Assembly: GCF_022808815.1 (NCBI RefSeq)
Contig: NZ_JAKZLC010000004.1
Location: 1 to 64,000 of the forward strand
Reading direction: 5' to 3'
Source of the DNA: Geothrix paludis
Lineage (GTDB): Bacteria; Acidobacteriota; Holophagae; Holophagales; Holophagaceae
DNA: 64,000 nt
Each line of letters starts with the position of its first letter. The first letter of the stretch is position 1. Under the pieces are notes generated by a model. The model was not told where the DNA came from, did not search any database, and saw nothing but the letters and a program-made list of their open reading frames with translations. Both the position numbers and the translations under genes were made by a program. Of the stretch, positions 62,637 to 64,000 are shown one piece after another.

Positions 62637-63602
62637 TCAGCTCTCTGCCGTACCGGTTCCCTCGCCCTGCTTCAGCCAGGGCAGGTGGTGGACATGGATG
62701 CGGCCCTCGAAGGTCACGTGAAGCCCGTCGCGCGCGGCGTCCTGGTGGTTCAGCACGGAGCCCCGCGCCCGGGTCTGGTCCAGCACGGCCAGGTCGATGT
62801 CCCCCACCAGCACCATCTCGGAGTTCGGGGCGGCCTCGGTGGCGATGCCATCCATGGGGAAGTGGTAGTCGGAGGGCGTGTAGACGCCGCTCTGGGCGTA
62901 CTGCGCCGTGAGATCCGTGATGAGGGGCAGGCTGCCCACCATGCCGGCAGTCACCACGTAGATCTGGTTCTCCACGGCCCGAGCCCGGGCGCAGGTGGTG
63001 ACGCGGCTGTAGCCCCGGCGGTCGTCCGTGAGGTAGGGCACCACCAGCAGCTGGACCTCCTGCTCCGCCTGGATCCGCGCCACCTCGGGAAACTGCACGT
63101 CGTAGCAGATGGACACGCCCATCCGGCCGAAGTCCGTGTCGATGATGTGGATCTCCTGGCCCGGCTCAAAGCGCCAGACGTTCCGCTCCGTGGGGGTGAG
63201 GTGAAGCTTGGGCTGGTGGACCGGCCCGTGGCCCGGCACGAAGATGGAGGCCACGTTCTGCAGCTTCCCGTCCACGAAGCGGGGATGGGTGCCCGCCACG
63301 ATGATGCGGTCGTACTTCCGCGAGAGGTGGAGGAACAGTCCCTCGTAGTCGACCGTGAACCGCTCCGCCAGCTCCCGCATGGCCTCCGGCGGCGGGAAGC
63401 CGGGCCGCAGACAGCTCAGCAGCTGGACCGCCAGCAGTTCGGGAAACACGATGACATCGGCGTCGTAGTCGTCGCCCACATCCACGTAGTTCTCCACCTG
63501 GGTGGCGAAGGCGGCAAAGTCGGCCACGGGGCGCAGGGCGTACTGGATGCCGCAGACCCGCACGGGACGGGACAGGAATGGGGTGGGAGCCTTGAATCGC
63601 AT
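62637..63602 (-). CDS. carbon-nitrogen hydrolase (nitrilase superfamily)
   Basis: Amidase or nitrilase with intact triad: Glu55 in VFPELL, Lys132 in HQPKLHLT and Cys166 in SICYDVQFPE, in 321 residues. This branch is often paired or fused with a GNAT acetyltransferase, which is the case here (12 bp upstream). The natural substrate is unknown. Start ATG 63602 (MRFKAPT). Confidence 0.9.
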   Translation of the reverse strand: MRFKAPTPFLSRPVRVCGIQYALRPVADFAAFATQVENYVDVGDDYDADVIVFPELLAVQLLSCLRPGFPPPEAMRELAERFTVDYEGLFLHLSRKYDRIIVAGTHPRFVDGKLQNVASIFVPGHGPVHQPKLHLTPTERNVWRFEPGQEIHIIDTDFGRMGVSICYDVQFPEVARIQAEQEVQLLVVPYLTDDRRGYSRVTTCARARAVENQIYVVTAGMVGSLPLITDLTAQYAQSGVYTPSDYHFPMDGIATEAAPNSEMVLVGDIDLAVLDQTRARGSVLNHQDAARDGLHVTFEGRIHVHHLPWLKQGEGTGTAES

Positions 63603-63614
63603 GCCGTCGCCTCC

Positions 63615-64000
63615 TCAGAGTTCCATGACGATGAGAGCCGCGTGGCCCAGGGTCTCCGGGTCCGGAGCGTAGTCCCGGAGCACGCCGCGGACCTGGAACC
63701 CCACACGGAGCTGCTTGGACAGGGTGGAGTCGAAGATCCGGCCGGCCACCACGGCCTCCACGTAGGCCTCCGGGCTCATCTCGTGGGCCACGCGGTGGTA
63801 GCCGGGGATGCGGGCCCCGGCCACGAAGGCGCGGCAGCCCAGACGCCGGCCCAGCTCGATGCGGCCCTCGTAGAGAAGCCGCCCGATGCCCTGGTCCTGC
63901 CAGGCGGGATCCACGGCGATGTTCACGCCGTAGAGGGCGTCCCCCTCGGGATCATGGGTGGACAGGCTGCCCCGCCCTGTGATCAGGGACCAGGTGTGGG
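63615..64000 (-). CDS. GNAT N-acetyltransferase, 5' end outside the window
   Basis: The last 128 codons of an acetyltransferase are present and the frame is open to the window edge. The acetyl-CoA pyrophosphate-binding motif QDQGIGRLLYE and the preceding GVNIAVDP strand are clear; a SLSTHDPEGD segment lies upstream. A GTG at 63926 looks like a start but the conserved upstream part shows the gene begins further right. It is in operon with the nitrilase gene, a common pairing. Confidence 0.85.
   Translation of the reverse strand, partial: HTWSLITGRGSLSTHDPEGDALYGVNIAVDPAWQDQGIGRLLYEGRIELGRRLGCRAFVAGARIPGYHRVAHEMSPEAYVEAVVAGRIFDSTLSKQLRVGFQVRGVLRDYAPDPETLGHAALIVMEL

Overview
The window is GC-rich chromosomal DNA with tightly packed, often overlapping genes (repeated ATGA and GTGA stop/start overlaps). 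The MglA/MglB pair, thiC, the xseB-ispA-dxs cluster, the B12-uptake operon and purine-word inverted repeats between genes would fit an Acidobacteriota of the Holophaga/Geothrix type. That placement is inference from gene content and base composition only.

Left chromosomal arm (1-9.9 kb). It begins with a mannose-1-phosphate guanylyltransferase cut by the window edge. Next come pfkA, coupled to a small secreted basic protein, then thiC and a DJ-1/PfpI protein. A SAM-I riboswitch with its own promoter and terminator hairpin precedes a trans-sulfuration (metB-like) gene. Between riboswitch and gene lies a 272-bp element that folds exactly into a three-way junction. An FKBP isomerase, a 2OG-Fe(II) oxygenase and an SDR oxidoreductase follow.

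Integrated element (10.07-38.59 kb). A 28.5-kb island sits in the 3' end of a tRNA-Asn gene and is bounded by perfect 45-bp direct repeats of the tRNA tail. It carries a tyrosine integrase; an AbiEi/AbiEii toxin-antitoxin pair behind a 20-bp perfect palindrome; a ComEC-like metallo-beta-lactamase-fold protein; a replication-like module (DnaC-type ATPase, DUF1376-like protein, excisionase-like HTH, divergent RepL-like protein next to AT-rich DNA); and a large defence operon. That operon reads hsdM-hsdS, Abi_C-like, TIGR02391-like, DUF429, DUF262/HNH, hsdR. Beyond it are a divergent unknown 634-residue protein, a RadC-like protein and a mobilisation module (RHH accessory protein, HUH relaxase, VirD4/TraD coupling ATPase). 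No mating-pore genes are visible, so the element looks like an integrative mobilisable element that moves and replicates defence genes. A further degraded tRNA tail at 9.89 kb suggests an older insertion at the same site.

Right chromosomal arm (38.5-64 kb). The intact tRNA-Asn is followed by mglA and mglB, deoC, a secreted Lys/Ala/Glu repeat protein and an NtrC-type regulator. The isoprenoid cluster xseB-ispA-dxs comes next, then a 5'-nucleotidase, a ThiF/MoeB-like enzyme, rdgB, a DMT transporter, a metalloprotease with an M23 peptidase, and an MTAP-type phosphorylase. A cobalamin riboswitch then heads a complete vitamin B12 uptake operon (TonB receptor, BtuF, BtuC, BtuD). The window closes with a cation/proton antiporter and a nitrilase-family hydrolase paired with a GNAT acetyltransferase cut by the right edge.
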